Source: Thermotoga sp. | Lineage (GTDB): Bacteria; Thermotogota; Thermotogae; B3-G13 | Reading direction: 5' to 3' | Length of the DNA: 13,458 nucleotides | Assembly (NCBI GenBank): GCA_003641555.1 | Contig: QNAT01000006.1 | Span: 1-13,458, forward strand | Shown here: piece after piece, positions 7,020-13,458 of the stretch | Position numbering within the stretch: position 1 is the first letter of the stretch | How the letters are laid out: the number at the start of each line of letters is the position of its first letter | The notes under the pieces: generated by a model | What the model saw: only the letters and a program-made list of their open reading frames with translations | Database searches by the model: none | Told to the model about the DNA's origin: nothing | Position numbers and translations under genes: made by a program

Positions 7020-7700
7020 TCATCCCTCTTCATCTACAATGAGACCGTCTTTCATGTGAAATATCTTATCAGCATAAGCTGCTATATTTTCCTCATGGGT
7101 CACCAATATTATTGTAAGTCCTTCATTTTTTAGTAAAACAAAGAAATCCAGGATCTCTTCACCCGTTTTGCTATCGAGATTACCAGTAGGTTCATCAGCA
7201 ATGAGTAATTCCGGTGAATTGGCAAGTGCCCTCGCTATGGCAATACGCTGCCTCTCTCCTCCAGACATCTGTGTGGGTAGATGTTTCATTCTATCTGCCA
7301 GCCCAACACGTTCCAGTAACATCTTTGCCCTCTCCAATCGCTCATTTCTCTTTTTCTTAGCGTATATCATGGGTGTTTCAACATTTTCAAGGGCATTTAG
7401 ATGATGCAAAAGGTTGAAATTTTGAAATACAAATCCCATCTTTTCATTCCTTATCTCAGCCAGCTGTGAATCCGTAAGGATATTCGTGTTTTTACCTTCT
7501 ATCAACACATCTCCAGTGGTCGACCTATCGAGGCATCCTATGATATTTAGCAATGTGGATTTCCCTGAACCAGATGCGCCCATTATGGCGATGAAATCCC
7601 CGTGTTTCACATTCAACGATACTCCTCTTAAAGCCTTTACTGTCGCTGCCTCCATGCCGTATATCTTGGTTATATTTTTGACTTCGACGAGTGAATTCAT
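7020..7700 (-). CDS. MacB/LolD-type ABC transporter ATPase
   Basis: Cytoplasmic ATP-hydrolysing partner of the adjacent MacB-type permease. 226 residues, the family norm. Walker A GASGSGKST at 41-49, Q-loop Gln93, signature SGGERQR from 146, Walker B LLIADEP from 165, NLD D-loop, and switch His202. All catalytic residues are present. The short distance to the next genes and the GGAGG site 4 nt before ATG 7700 support the start. In related pumps this subunit powers export of peptides, lipids or drugs from the periplasm. Confidence 0.95.
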   Translation of the reverse strand: MNSLVEVKNITKIYGMEAATVKALRGVSLNVKHGDFIAIMGASGSGKSTLLNIIGCLDRSTTGDVLIEGKNTNILTDSQLAEIRNEKMGFVFQNFNLLHHLNALENVETPMIYAKKKRNERLERAKMLLERVGLADRMKHLPTQMSGGERQRIAIARALANSPELLIADEPTGNLDSKTGEEILDFFVLLKNEGLTIILVTHEENIAAYADKIFHMKDGLIVDEEG

Positions 7701-7712
7701 CGTTCCTCCCTT

Positions 7713-8816
7713 CTACTTCCCTTTCGGAGGAACAATTCCCCGCATCTTTTTTATAATAATGCCAGGCTTATTTTTCTGTAAAGCAGACTTTGAGTACTTG
7801 ATGAATATGACATCTCCTTCTCTTAAGCCGCTTATTATCTCCACGTATTCATCGGTAGTCAATCCCACATCAACGTAAGTTTTTGTACCCTGGCCATCTT
7901 CGTCCTTCTTCAAAACAAAGGGCTTATTTCCTTCATAGCCAAGGGCTTCTACAGGTACTGCCAACACATTAGCCGCATTTGCTGCTACTATCTCCCCATC
8001 GGCGCTTAATCCGGGGACTACTTTATCTACCCAGGGTGAACCTGCCTTACCTCCCATATCATTTCCTGGATCAGACATGCCAATTCGCCCATCCTTTCTA
8101 TTCGTTTTCATCACTGTGATCTCTATTGGAATTGTGGTCAATCCACCAGTAGTTACTGCCTCTGGAGATATTTTGGTAATTTTACCAGACAAATATTTTC
8201 CTTCAAAGGCATCTAATGTTATGAGTGCAGGTTGGCCGAGTTTTACTTTTGAATAATCTACCTCATCCACAGATGTTTTCAGAAGCAATTCGCTATCATC
8301 AACTATGACGAACATGGTAGTGGATACTCCCACTCTATCTCCTTCCCTCACATTTAAATAGTAAACCTTGCCATCTATCGGAGAAGTGATCCTCGTGTGA
8401 GAAAGGTTGTCCTCGGCTATTGCTAATTCTAATTTTCTCTGTTCTATAAACTGTTTTGAAGAACCCAGAAAGGCATTTTCATAATTACTCTTCGCTTCCA
8501 GATAATTCAATCTTTCGGCCTTATCATCCAATTCTGCGAGAATATCTCCCTTTTTGACTCGTTGTCCTTCTTCAACGAAGACCTTCGATACCACTCCAGA
8601 TATGTAGGGCCTAACCTCATATCTTTTGTCATCCGGAACCGAGAGTCTGCCCATGACGGATACCGTATCTGTGAGATGTATAGGCTTGATAGTATATTCC
8701 TCAAAGCTACCAGTGGCCTTTGAAGAAACGGCATTGGTATTTGTTTTTTTCAACCCAAAGTATATACCCACAAACGCTGCTATCACTACCACTATTATTA
8801 TCCAAATGCGTTTCAC
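7713..8816 (-). CDS. MacA/HlyD-type periplasmic adaptor (membrane fusion protein)
   Basis: Bridges the inner-membrane ABC permease and the outer-membrane factor. 367 residues with one N-terminal membrane anchor at about 4-22. A split lipoyl domain has halves at about 70-98 (VRPYISGVVSKVFVEEGQ) and 143-175 (ITSPIDGKVYYL). A short helical hairpin of about 40 residues lies between them. Beta-barrel and membrane-proximal domains follow. A Gly/Asp-rich stretch around 235-270 is an unusual insert in the barrel region. GTG start at 8816 overlaps the stop of the TolC-like gene by 4 nt, with a GGAGGGGAG site just upstream, so the two are translationally coupled. Confidence 0.92.
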   Translation of the reverse strand: MKRIWIIIVVVIAAFVGIYFGLKKTNTNAVSSKATGSFEEYTIKPIHLTDTVSVMGRLSVPDDKRYEVRPYISGVVSKVFVEEGQRVKKGDILAELDDKAERLNYLEAKSNYENAFLGSSKQFIEQRKLELAIAEDNLSHTRITSPIDGKVYYLNVREGDRVGVSTTMFVIVDDSELLLKTSVDEVDYSKVKLGQPALITLDAFEGKYLSGKITKISPEAVTTGGLTTIPIEITVMKTNRKDGRIGMSDPGNDMGGKAGSPWVDKVVPGLSADGEIVAANAANVLAVPVEALGYEGNKPFVLKKDEDGQGTKTYVDVGLTTDEYVEIISGLREGDVIFIKYSKSALQKNKPGIIIKKMRGIVPPKGK

Positions 8817-10198
8817 CTTTTCTCCCCTCCTTCAAAGAGTTTCGATATATCGAATCCTATTGTTGATAAAAATTGAATCTTTGCGATTAGTATAGCATTC
8901 CTGGCCCTTTTAAGGGATATCATTTTTGAATCGAATGCCAATCTTTTCGCTTTATAATCCATATTCGTTATGATGCCTTTTTCAAAGGAATTCTTAGCCT
9001 CCTCGAAATCAATTTGCGCTATCTCAAGCTGTAACTGTGTTACCTCAAACTCCATTTTTGCTTTGTTTATTGCCCATTGTGATCGTCTTATTTCATCCTT
9101 GATTTCTTTCTTCATGTCCTCTACATCTTCTTTCTTCATATCGATATCTTTCTTTATTTCATGGAGTTGTTGGATCCTATTACCAGCATCAAACAAGAGG
9201 TAATTCGCATTCACACTGAATTGCCAGCTGGATTTAGGCAAGGTGGGAACGTTGGTACTGTTTATATATTCAACTTTGAACGATATATCTGGTATATAAC
9301 TCATTAATATATCCTGTAACTGACTGCTGAGTAGTTTCAATTGTTCCTTTGCTATGAGGATATCTTTACGATGTTGTAAGGCATAAGTATAGCTATCTTT
9401 TATTCCTTCGATCGTCTTATCTACGATATTGGATAGACGTTGGATCTCTTTTGCTCCCCTTTCGATCTCTCCGATCGTCGCGATTTCAGATATATCTTCT
9501 TCATTTTCCTCAAAGTCTTCTTTTTGCTCCTCGTAATCCATCTTCTGTTGAAGATATGCGATCCTGGATTGGAGTAGAGAACGCAGATTCGTTAGTTTCT
9601 TTTCATATGTGGCATTCGATTGTGCAAGCGTATCGGATGCATTTTCAAGCAGACCCCTGGCACTTTTCATAGATTCTCTATCGAGTAAGTAATTTCCTAT
9701 TGTTTGCAAAGCACTTATTATCACGGTATTTTCCCTGGATAGAATATCGTTCATCTTCCTCATCCCGGTAAGTTCATCCTGAATATCAGATGTATCGGAA
9801 TAAAACAGAGGAGCAGAAATGGAAAACGCGTAAGAAGTATTCGTAGAATTCATATCATCCCACTGCCAGGAAAAAGATGGCAGGAAAGATATATTTATAT
9901 CTCTCGGTAAAGAAAGAGAGATGGCACCGTTTAGATCATCATCAAAGGTCCATTTATCTTTATCTTCATTGTAGCTGGCAGACAGAGAATTATTTGTCAG
10001 TCTTACACTCGGGATATACCATCTGTCTTTCAATTCTTGTGATGCATTCCATTCATCCAGGTCCCATTTCAGGTTTCTCAAAGTTCGATCGGCACTGATG
10101 AATTTGTTGACAAGCATCGAAAGAGCCTCATAGTCATTTGCAAAAGAAATGGTGAATAAAACAGATAACATGATCAACAGGTTAAGCAGGACTCTCAT
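8813..10198 (-). CDS. TolC-like outer-membrane efflux factor A
   Basis: Forms the outer-membrane/periplasmic exit tunnel of a tripartite pump. About 461 residues, close to TolC size. Signal peptide MRVLLNLLIMLSVLFTISFA, then long amphipathic helices with two OEP-type halves. The middle is very acidic and coiled-coil-like (around 215-250). The repeated late motif FEVTQLQLEIAQIDFEEAKNSFEKG is typical of OEP helices. The longest frame begins at ATG 10210, but the GGAGAG ribosome site lies inside that extension; ATG 10198 has correct spacing and starts the signal peptide, so I use it. It follows a second, shorter OEP gene and overlaps the adaptor gene. Confidence 0.88.
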   Translation of the reverse strand: MRVLLNLLIMLSVLFTISFANDYEALSMLVNKFISADRTLRNLKWDLDEWNASQELKDRWYIPSVRLTNNSLSASYNEDKDKWTFDDDLNGAISLSLPRDINISFLPSFSWQWDDMNSTNTSYAFSISAPLFYSDTSDIQDELTGMRKMNDILSRENTVIISALQTIGNYLLDRESMKSARGLLENASDTLAQSNATYEKKLTNLRSLLQSRIAYLQQKMDYEEQKEDFEENEEDISEIATIGEIERGAKEIQRLSNIVDKTIEGIKDSYTYALQHRKDILIAKEQLKLLSSQLQDILMSYIPDISFKVEYINSTNVPTLPKSSWQFSVNANYLLFDAGNRIQQLHEIKKDIDMKKEDVEDMKKEIKDEIRRSQWAINKAKMEFEVTQLQLEIAQIDFEEAKNSFEKGIITNMDYKAKRLAFDSKMISLKRARNAILIAKIQFLSTIGFDISKLFEGGEKR

Positions 10199-10202
10199 GG
10201 GT

Positions 10203-10208
10203 CTCTCC
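10203..10208 (-). promoter_or_regulatory. Ribosome binding site deciding the TolC-like A start
   Basis: GGAGAG on the minus strand, 4 nt before ATG 10198 (6 nt counting GGAG only). It overlaps the first codons of the longer frame from ATG 10210, which has no ribosome site of its own. Confidence 0.65.
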
Positions 10209-10214
10209 ATGGAT

Positions 10215-11270
10215 CTACTTCAAGATCTCGTTCAATATATCTTCGAGCCCTTCACCGATAGATAATTTGAAATTGACGTATGAGGTATACGTATTTATTC
10301 TCTGGGTCTCCAGGTTCAATTCTTGTGTGTAGAGAGCGGATAACTGAGCAAGATAATTGCTTTCGGAGATCAAACCCTTTGCATATTTGGTTTTGGTATC
10401 CTCAAAATCTGATCGTGCGATAGCCAGGCCTCTCTCGGCGTTCTTCAAAGAATCAACTGCTTCTCTTAAAGAGTTATACATCGATATAAAAGTTTCCTCC
10501 TCATCGAATTGATACTTTTTGAGTGTCAAATCTGCGAGCTCTGCATTCTTCTCTGCTATATCTATATCCTGAGTAGATGAAGTAGTTTTAGCGAGCTCTG
10601 CATTTATATGACTTATTTGAGAATCTATTTGCTTTATCTCCAACTGAACATCATTAGAAGTGTATAGTGAGAACAGAGTAGCAGAATAATCAGGGATCGC
10701 CAATTCTTTAAATGATATAGGAAGAAAAGTTGCTGGTGTAGATATTTCTGAGGTATTAAATAGATATTCTCTCTTCCATTTCTCAATGTTTTCTTTCAAT
10801 GATAACAAACTCGATTCCGCATTTGATAGGTCTATTTCTGCTTGATCTACCTCATTTTGCGTCGCATTACCGATCGAAAGTGCTTTCTTTTTGGAATTCA
10901 GGTTGAGTTTTTTGATCTTAACCATACTCTCCTTGTTTTTTATCTGATCCTGTCCAGTAGCAAGGTTGTTATACAAACTCATCATTTGTGAAAAGAATGC
11001 TTTTACCAAAGCGTTATAAGAATCCTCAGCCTGCAAGAATTGCTTTTTAGATAGAAGCTGATCCATCTGAGTTTCCTGAACTACTTTTGATTTTTCGTAT
11101 TGCATTTTTGCCAGCTCGTAATTCAATATTGCAATTTTCATAGACCCTGAATTGTTGAAAGCAAGATGCCAGAACATCTTAAAATCAATCTCATTTTTAC
11201 CTTTGGTAGCAAATGTCAATAGAGAAATGGATAAAACCAGGATACACAACACCAATGTTACTCTTTTCAT
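10215..11270 (-). CDS. TolC-like outer-membrane efflux factor B (short form)
   Basis: 351 residues, about 110 shorter than its neighbour. Signal peptide at about 1-21 (MKRVTLVLCILVLSISLLTF). Almost all of the rest is helical with OEP-type heptads, such as the KLNLNSKKKALSIGNATQNEVDQAEIDLSNAESSL stretch split by its Gly turn, and near the end DTKTKYAKGLISESNYLAQLSALY, which matches the second OEP repeat. It has a perfect AAGGAGGT site ahead of ATG 11270. First gene of the five-gene efflux run. The small size may mean reduced strand segments or a partner role with protein A; family membership is firmer than precise function. Confidence 0.8.
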   Translation of the reverse strand: MKRVTLVLCILVLSISLLTFATKGKNEIDFKMFWHLAFNNSGSMKIAILNYELAKMQYEKSKVVQETQMDQLLSKKQFLQAEDSYNALVKAFFSQMMSLYNNLATGQDQIKNKESMVKIKKLNLNSKKKALSIGNATQNEVDQAEIDLSNAESSLLSLKENIEKWKREYLFNTSEISTPATFLPISFKELAIPDYSATLFSLYTSNDVQLEIKQIDSQISHINAELAKTTSSTQDIDIAEKNAELADLTLKKYQFDEEETFISMYNSLREAVDSLKNAERGLAIARSDFEDTKTKYAKGLISESNYLAQLSALYTQELNLETQRINTYTSYVNFKLSIGEGLEDILNEILK

Positions 11271-11423
11271 GTTTTTACCTCCTTAAGTATGGATACAAAT
11301 TGGACTGTGGTATTTGTTTAGATGTTCAAAAGCCTTTTGTAAAATATCAATCCATTATTCATGTTCATTTCTTTTGTCTTTAATCCAACATCTCTTAAAA
11401 GGTATCATACCATTACTTCGTAG

Positions 11424-11446
11424 GGACAGGAGTTTACCTCCTGTCC
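11424..11446. repeat. 9-bp perfect hairpin, part of a REP-like doublet
   Basis: GGACAGGAG, loop TTTAC, CTCCTGTCC. One base separates it from a second hairpin. No T-run follows on either strand, so it is not a plain intrinsic terminator. The pair of stable hairpins in an intergenic gap is typical of REP/BIME-type dispersed repeats. Confidence 0.6.
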
Positions 11447-11447
11447 A

Positions 11448-11464
11448 ATTCGCCAAAGGCGAAT
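11448..11464. repeat. 7-bp perfect hairpin, second half of the REP-like doublet
   Basis: ATTCGCC, loop AAA, GGCGAAT. Adjacent to the 11424-11446 hairpin and similar in outline to the hairpin at 3101-3120. On the minus strand it comes 25 bp after the stop of the ABC-2 permease gene, so it could stabilise that mRNA end. Confidence 0.6.
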
Positions 11465-11488
11465 GATATTATGGAACTTTCATTCGTC

Positions 11489-12124
11489 TTACGATATTAT
11501 CCGCATCATCTTTTCCTTGTTTATTCCCCCCATAAGAACATATAATAGAAATATCAACACTATTCCAATCGAATTCAAGATAAGGAAGAGGTGTATATCG
11601 ATACTCGTTACGCCGTTGTTCATCATCGTTATGACTATTCCTATCGTTATAAACATTGCAAGATATTGGAGAACCATGGGATTCTTTATGGTAGCATAAG
11701 CTATGCAAAATATCTCGATGAGTACAAATCCCCAGATCGGTGTTGTGATCAACAACATCAATATGCCCATGAGAAACCCAGTGCCCATCACAGCGAGGAC
11801 AGGAATACTGGTGAGTAAGGTTATCGAATACGAGAATAAAAAGACAGCCCCACACTTACCTAAAATGATGTCTTGAACTGAGAGGGGTGATGCCAACAAA
11901 CTCCCAAGTGTCCTGCTGTATCTCTCAGTTTGAAAGACGACAGGAGAAAATATACATATCCCCAGAAGAGTTGGTACTAAAGGAGATATCAATGAGAACG
12001 TTCCCTCCCTTCCTGGTAAAAAAGGATTTATGAAGATAATAAACAATGAAACTAAGATCAGGGTTATCAATTTTGCTTTTTCGTGCATAAAGATTCGTGT
12101 TTCTTTCCATACGATCGCTTTCAT
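11489..12124 (-). CDS. ABC-2 type transporter permease
   Basis: 211-residue integral membrane protein with about six hydrophobic segments (roughly 17-35, 43-62, 91-115, 116-145, 150-168 and 178-200), the normal pattern for ABC-2 exporters. The FQTERYSRTLGSLLASPLS motif between the second and third helices is characteristic of the CcmB/ABC-2 group. Its ATG at 12124 overlaps the TGA of the ATPase gene by 4 nt and has an AGGAGGATGAGG purine-rich site, so the pair is coupled. Substrate is not evident; context next to a radical SAM enzyme suggests peptide export or immunity. Confidence 0.88.
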   Translation of the reverse strand: MKAIVWKETRIFMHEKAKLITLILVSLFIIFINPFLPGREGTFSLISPLVPTLLGICIFSPVVFQTERYSRTLGSLLASPLSVQDIILGKCGAVFLFSYSITLLTSIPVLAVMGTGFLMGILMLLITTPIWGFVLIEIFCIAYATIKNPMVLQYLAMFITIGIVITMMNNGVTSIDIHLFLILNSIGIVLIFLLYVLMGGINKEKMMRIIS

Positions 12125-13044
12125 CTATCCTCATCCTCCTTTATGATTTCAATATAGATATCTTCCAGTGTTATCTTCTTCTCTTCCACTCTTTCAACAT
12201 CCACATCGTTCTTAATGAGAAATCTGACAATATCCTTTGTGTCACAATGTTCTCCTGAAACGAGAATTTCTCTATCCTTTATTTCTTTTATTGGATACCT
12301 TTTCGATATATTATTTCTAAGCACACCTTCGATATCTCTTGATACAGTTATCTTCACCTCTTTACCAACCTTAAGTTGTCTCCTCAACTCTTCCATAGAA
12401 CCATCGGCAATGATCACTCCACATCTTATCATTATCACCCTCGTACAGATCCTCTCGATATCGTAAAGGTCATGTGAAGTCAAGAAGATAGTTCTATCGG
12501 ATCCAGCGAAACCCTTCAATAGGTCAACAACTGTTCTCCTCGAGACTGGGTCAAGATTCGATGTAGGTTCATCCATCACTATAAAATGAGGATTATGAAT
12601 AACCGCCTTTGCTATTGCAAGCCTCTGTTTCATCCCCCTGGAAAGATCCTTTACGAACATCTTCCTTTCGTTCCATAAATTCCATCCTTTCAAAGTTTTT
12701 TCTACCTCCTGCTCATCTGCATCGTATACCTTTGCCCAGAAGAGTACATTCTCCTCCACAGTCAGATTTTCGTATAGTCCTTTATCTTCGAGAAGAAAAC
12801 CTATCCTTTTCTTTGTTTTCGATAATAATGTGTAACTGTGTTCCCCCCACAGTTTAACTATTCCAGAAGTTGGTTTAAGCAAGCCGAGGAGTAATTTGAC
12901 AGTTGTCGTTTTTCCCGCACCATTCTGCCCTATCAATCCTACTACTTCACCTTCATTTATGGATACATCAATCTCTTTAAGGGCTTCGGTACCGTTCGGA
13001 TAAGTTTTACTGACATCTTGAAATTCAATAACGTTTGAAACCAT
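12121..13044 (-). CDS. ABC-2 type transporter ATPase
   Basis: 307-residue ATPase pairing with the following permease. Walker A GQNGAGKTT at 39-47; GFLLEDKGLY at 82-91 in the Q-loop position, with Glu in place of Gln, common in this subgroup; signature LSRGMKQRLAIAKA from 134; Walker B FIVMDEP from 154; NLD D-loop; switch His191. The C-terminal 90 residues form the extra domain seen in drug/peptide and Na+ export ATPases. A GAGGTGAT ribosome site precedes ATG 13044. The upstream small-protein gene ends 6 bp before, so they share an operon. Confidence 0.94.
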   Translation of the reverse strand: MVSNVIEFQDVSKTYPNGTEALKEIDVSINEGEVVGLIGQNGAGKTTTVKLLLGLLKPTSGIVKLWGEHSYTLLSKTKKRIGFLLEDKGLYENLTVEENVLFWAKVYDADEQEVEKTLKGWNLWNERKMFVKDLSRGMKQRLAIAKAVIHNPHFIVMDEPTSNLDPVSRRTVVDLLKGFAGSDRTIFLTSHDLYDIERICTRVIMIRCGVIIADGSMEELRRQLKVGKEVKITVSRDIEGVLRNNISKRYPIKEIKDREILVSGEHCDTKDIVRFLIKNDVDVERVEEKKITLEDIYIEIIKEDEDR

Positions 13045-13050
13045 TCAAGA

Positions 13051-13239
13051 TCACCTCGATAATATAAATACGAGAAATATCCCGATCGCAACGCCTCCCA
13101 TGATCACTAACCCCGTTGTCCTGAGGATCGCTTTAAGCCTTTTACGATTCTCAGGAAGCGTCTTTCCTATCCCTGCAATAGCACTCGCTATCATTAGTGC
13201 TATTGCACCTATTACTCCTGCTAAATTGATATTAGTCAT
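13051..13239 (-). CDS. Small two-helix membrane protein, 62 residues
   Basis: Not recognised as a named family. Two hydrophobic segments (about 6-24, NLAGVIGAIALMIASAIAG, and 42-61, GLVIMGGVAIGIFLVFILS) flank a basic loop (KTLPENRKRLKAILR), a helical hairpin layout. A good GGAGTG site sits 8 nt before ATG 13239. It begins 3 bp after the stop of the radical SAM-like gene and ends 6 bp before the ABC ATPase, so it is embedded in one operon. It has no Cys or aromatic-rich tail, so it looks more like an immunity or transporter accessory protein than a RiPP precursor. That role is inference. Confidence 0.75.
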   Translation of the reverse strand: MTNINLAGVIGAIALMIASAIAGIGKTLPENRKRLKAILRTTGLVIMGGVAIGIFLVFILSR

Positions 13240-13242
13240 AGG

Positions 13243-13458
13243 TTAATCACTCCTTTTAATTGTATAACGTGGGCAAAAAATATTCCAATTTTTTCCTTTT
13301 GATAGATTTTTTTCTGCGGCATAATAATCGAAACATCCAAACCTGAATTTGCAATATTTACACTTTGCAAGATGAGAAAGTGGCATATCCCAATACTTAT
13401 TGATTTCCCTTGTTTCAAAGATCTTGTCAATGATCCTATCTTCTCTAATATTACCTAA
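13243..13458 (-). CDS. C-terminus of a radical SAM protein with SPASM-type cysteine motif (5' end cut by window)
   Basis: The frame is open from the right edge to TAA at 13243-13245, 71 residues. It contains YWDMPLSHLAKCKYCKFRFGC, split here as KY-W-x3-PLSHLAK followed by C-x2-C-x5-C with FRFGC, and a last cysteine in NIFCPRY near the end. C-x2-C-x5-C plus a distal Cys, with an aromatic-basic FRF between, is the signature of SPASM/Twitch auxiliary iron-sulfur cluster domains at the C-terminus of peptide-modifying radical SAM enzymes. The usual fourth C-x3-C position is Tyr. The radical SAM core with CxxxCxxC would lie upstream outside the window. It sits 3 bp before the small membrane protein gene. 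A longer-looking frame on the same strand (13236-13430) is a shadow of this one. Confidence 0.75.
   Translation of the reverse strand, partial: LGNIREDRIIDKIFETREINKYWDMPLSHLAKCKYCKFRFGCFDYYAAEKNLSKGKNWNIFCPRYTIKRSD

Larger units (their letters stand above)
11271..11488. other. 218-bp gap between the ABC exporter genes and the efflux run
   Basis: No gene seen. It holds two adjacent perfect hairpins (11424-11464), an 11-bp palindrome GGTATCATACC (11401-11409 plus flanks, from 11399) whose minus strand contains TGGTATGAT, a possible extended -10, and a 13-bp palindrome CAAAAGCCTTTTG (11327-11339). A promoter for the efflux genes probably lies here, but I cannot fix its position. Confidence 0.45.

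Noticed and set aside
11424..11464. Tandem hairpins as intrinsic terminators of the exporter genes
   Set aside because: No T-run follows either stem on the minus strand, so a standard Rho-independent terminator is not supported.
11469..11855. 128-codon His/Cys-rich minus-strand frame resembling a metal-binding protein
   Set aside because: It lies wholly inside and out of frame with the ABC-2 permease gene and overruns its stop; an artefact of the other frame.
13236..13430. 64-codon minus-strand frame at the right edge
   Set aside because: It is out of frame with the cysteine-motif radical SAM tail, which is open to the edge and makes domain sense.
1..13458. CRISPR array, insertion sequence with transposase, rRNA or tRNA genes
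   Set aside because: No regularly spaced repeats, no transposase reading frame and no structural RNA gene were found on either strand.

Overview
This is a compact, AT-rich bacterial window in which every gene I can support lies on the minus strand. The outer-membrane factors (two TolC-type proteins plus an adaptor) imply a cell with two membranes. Strong AGGAGG-type ribosome sites, frequent TTG/GTG starts, Lys/Glu/Ile-rich proteins and a sugar-binding protein with a plain signal peptide instead of a lipobox would fit a Thermotogota-like thermophile or relative. That assignment is inference from style, not from a marker gene.

The window has three blocks. (1) Right block, 5802-13458, transcribed right to left. 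It starts with the C-terminus of a radical SAM/SPASM-type protein (cut by the window edge). Then come a 62-residue two-helix membrane protein, an ABC ATPase and an ABC-2 permease, all spaced by a few bases or overlapping. After a 218-bp gap holding a double-hairpin repeat, a tight five-gene run follows: two TolC-like outer-membrane factors, a MacA/HlyD-like adaptor, a MacB-type ATPase and a MacB/FtsX-type permease. A peptide-modifying enzyme beside an ABC exporter and then a complete trans-envelope pump suggests a locus for making, exporting or resisting a modified peptide (RiPP-like). No precursor peptide is visible; it may lie beyond position 13458.

(2) Middle block, 1921-5801, looks like an accessory, partly decayed island. 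It holds one intact orphan DNA methyltransferase, a second methyltransferase broken by three frameshifts and a nonsense codon, a peptidase S51/PepE-like hydrolase, and the C-terminal stump of a small-molecule-type SAM methyltransferase. Two similar promoter-plus-palindrome modules sit ahead of the two broken methyltransferase genes. No restriction endonuclease is visible.

(3) Left block, 1-1866, is the start of a carbohydrate ABC uptake operon: a periplasmic binding protein followed by a MalF/UgpA-type permease that runs off the window. The intact DNA methyltransferase ends only about 40 bp before the binding-protein ribosome site, so the island abuts, and may have displaced the upstream part of, this operon.

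Several gene starts were moved from the longest reading frame because the Shine-Dalgarno sequence lies inside it (starts at 1866, 3057 and 10198).
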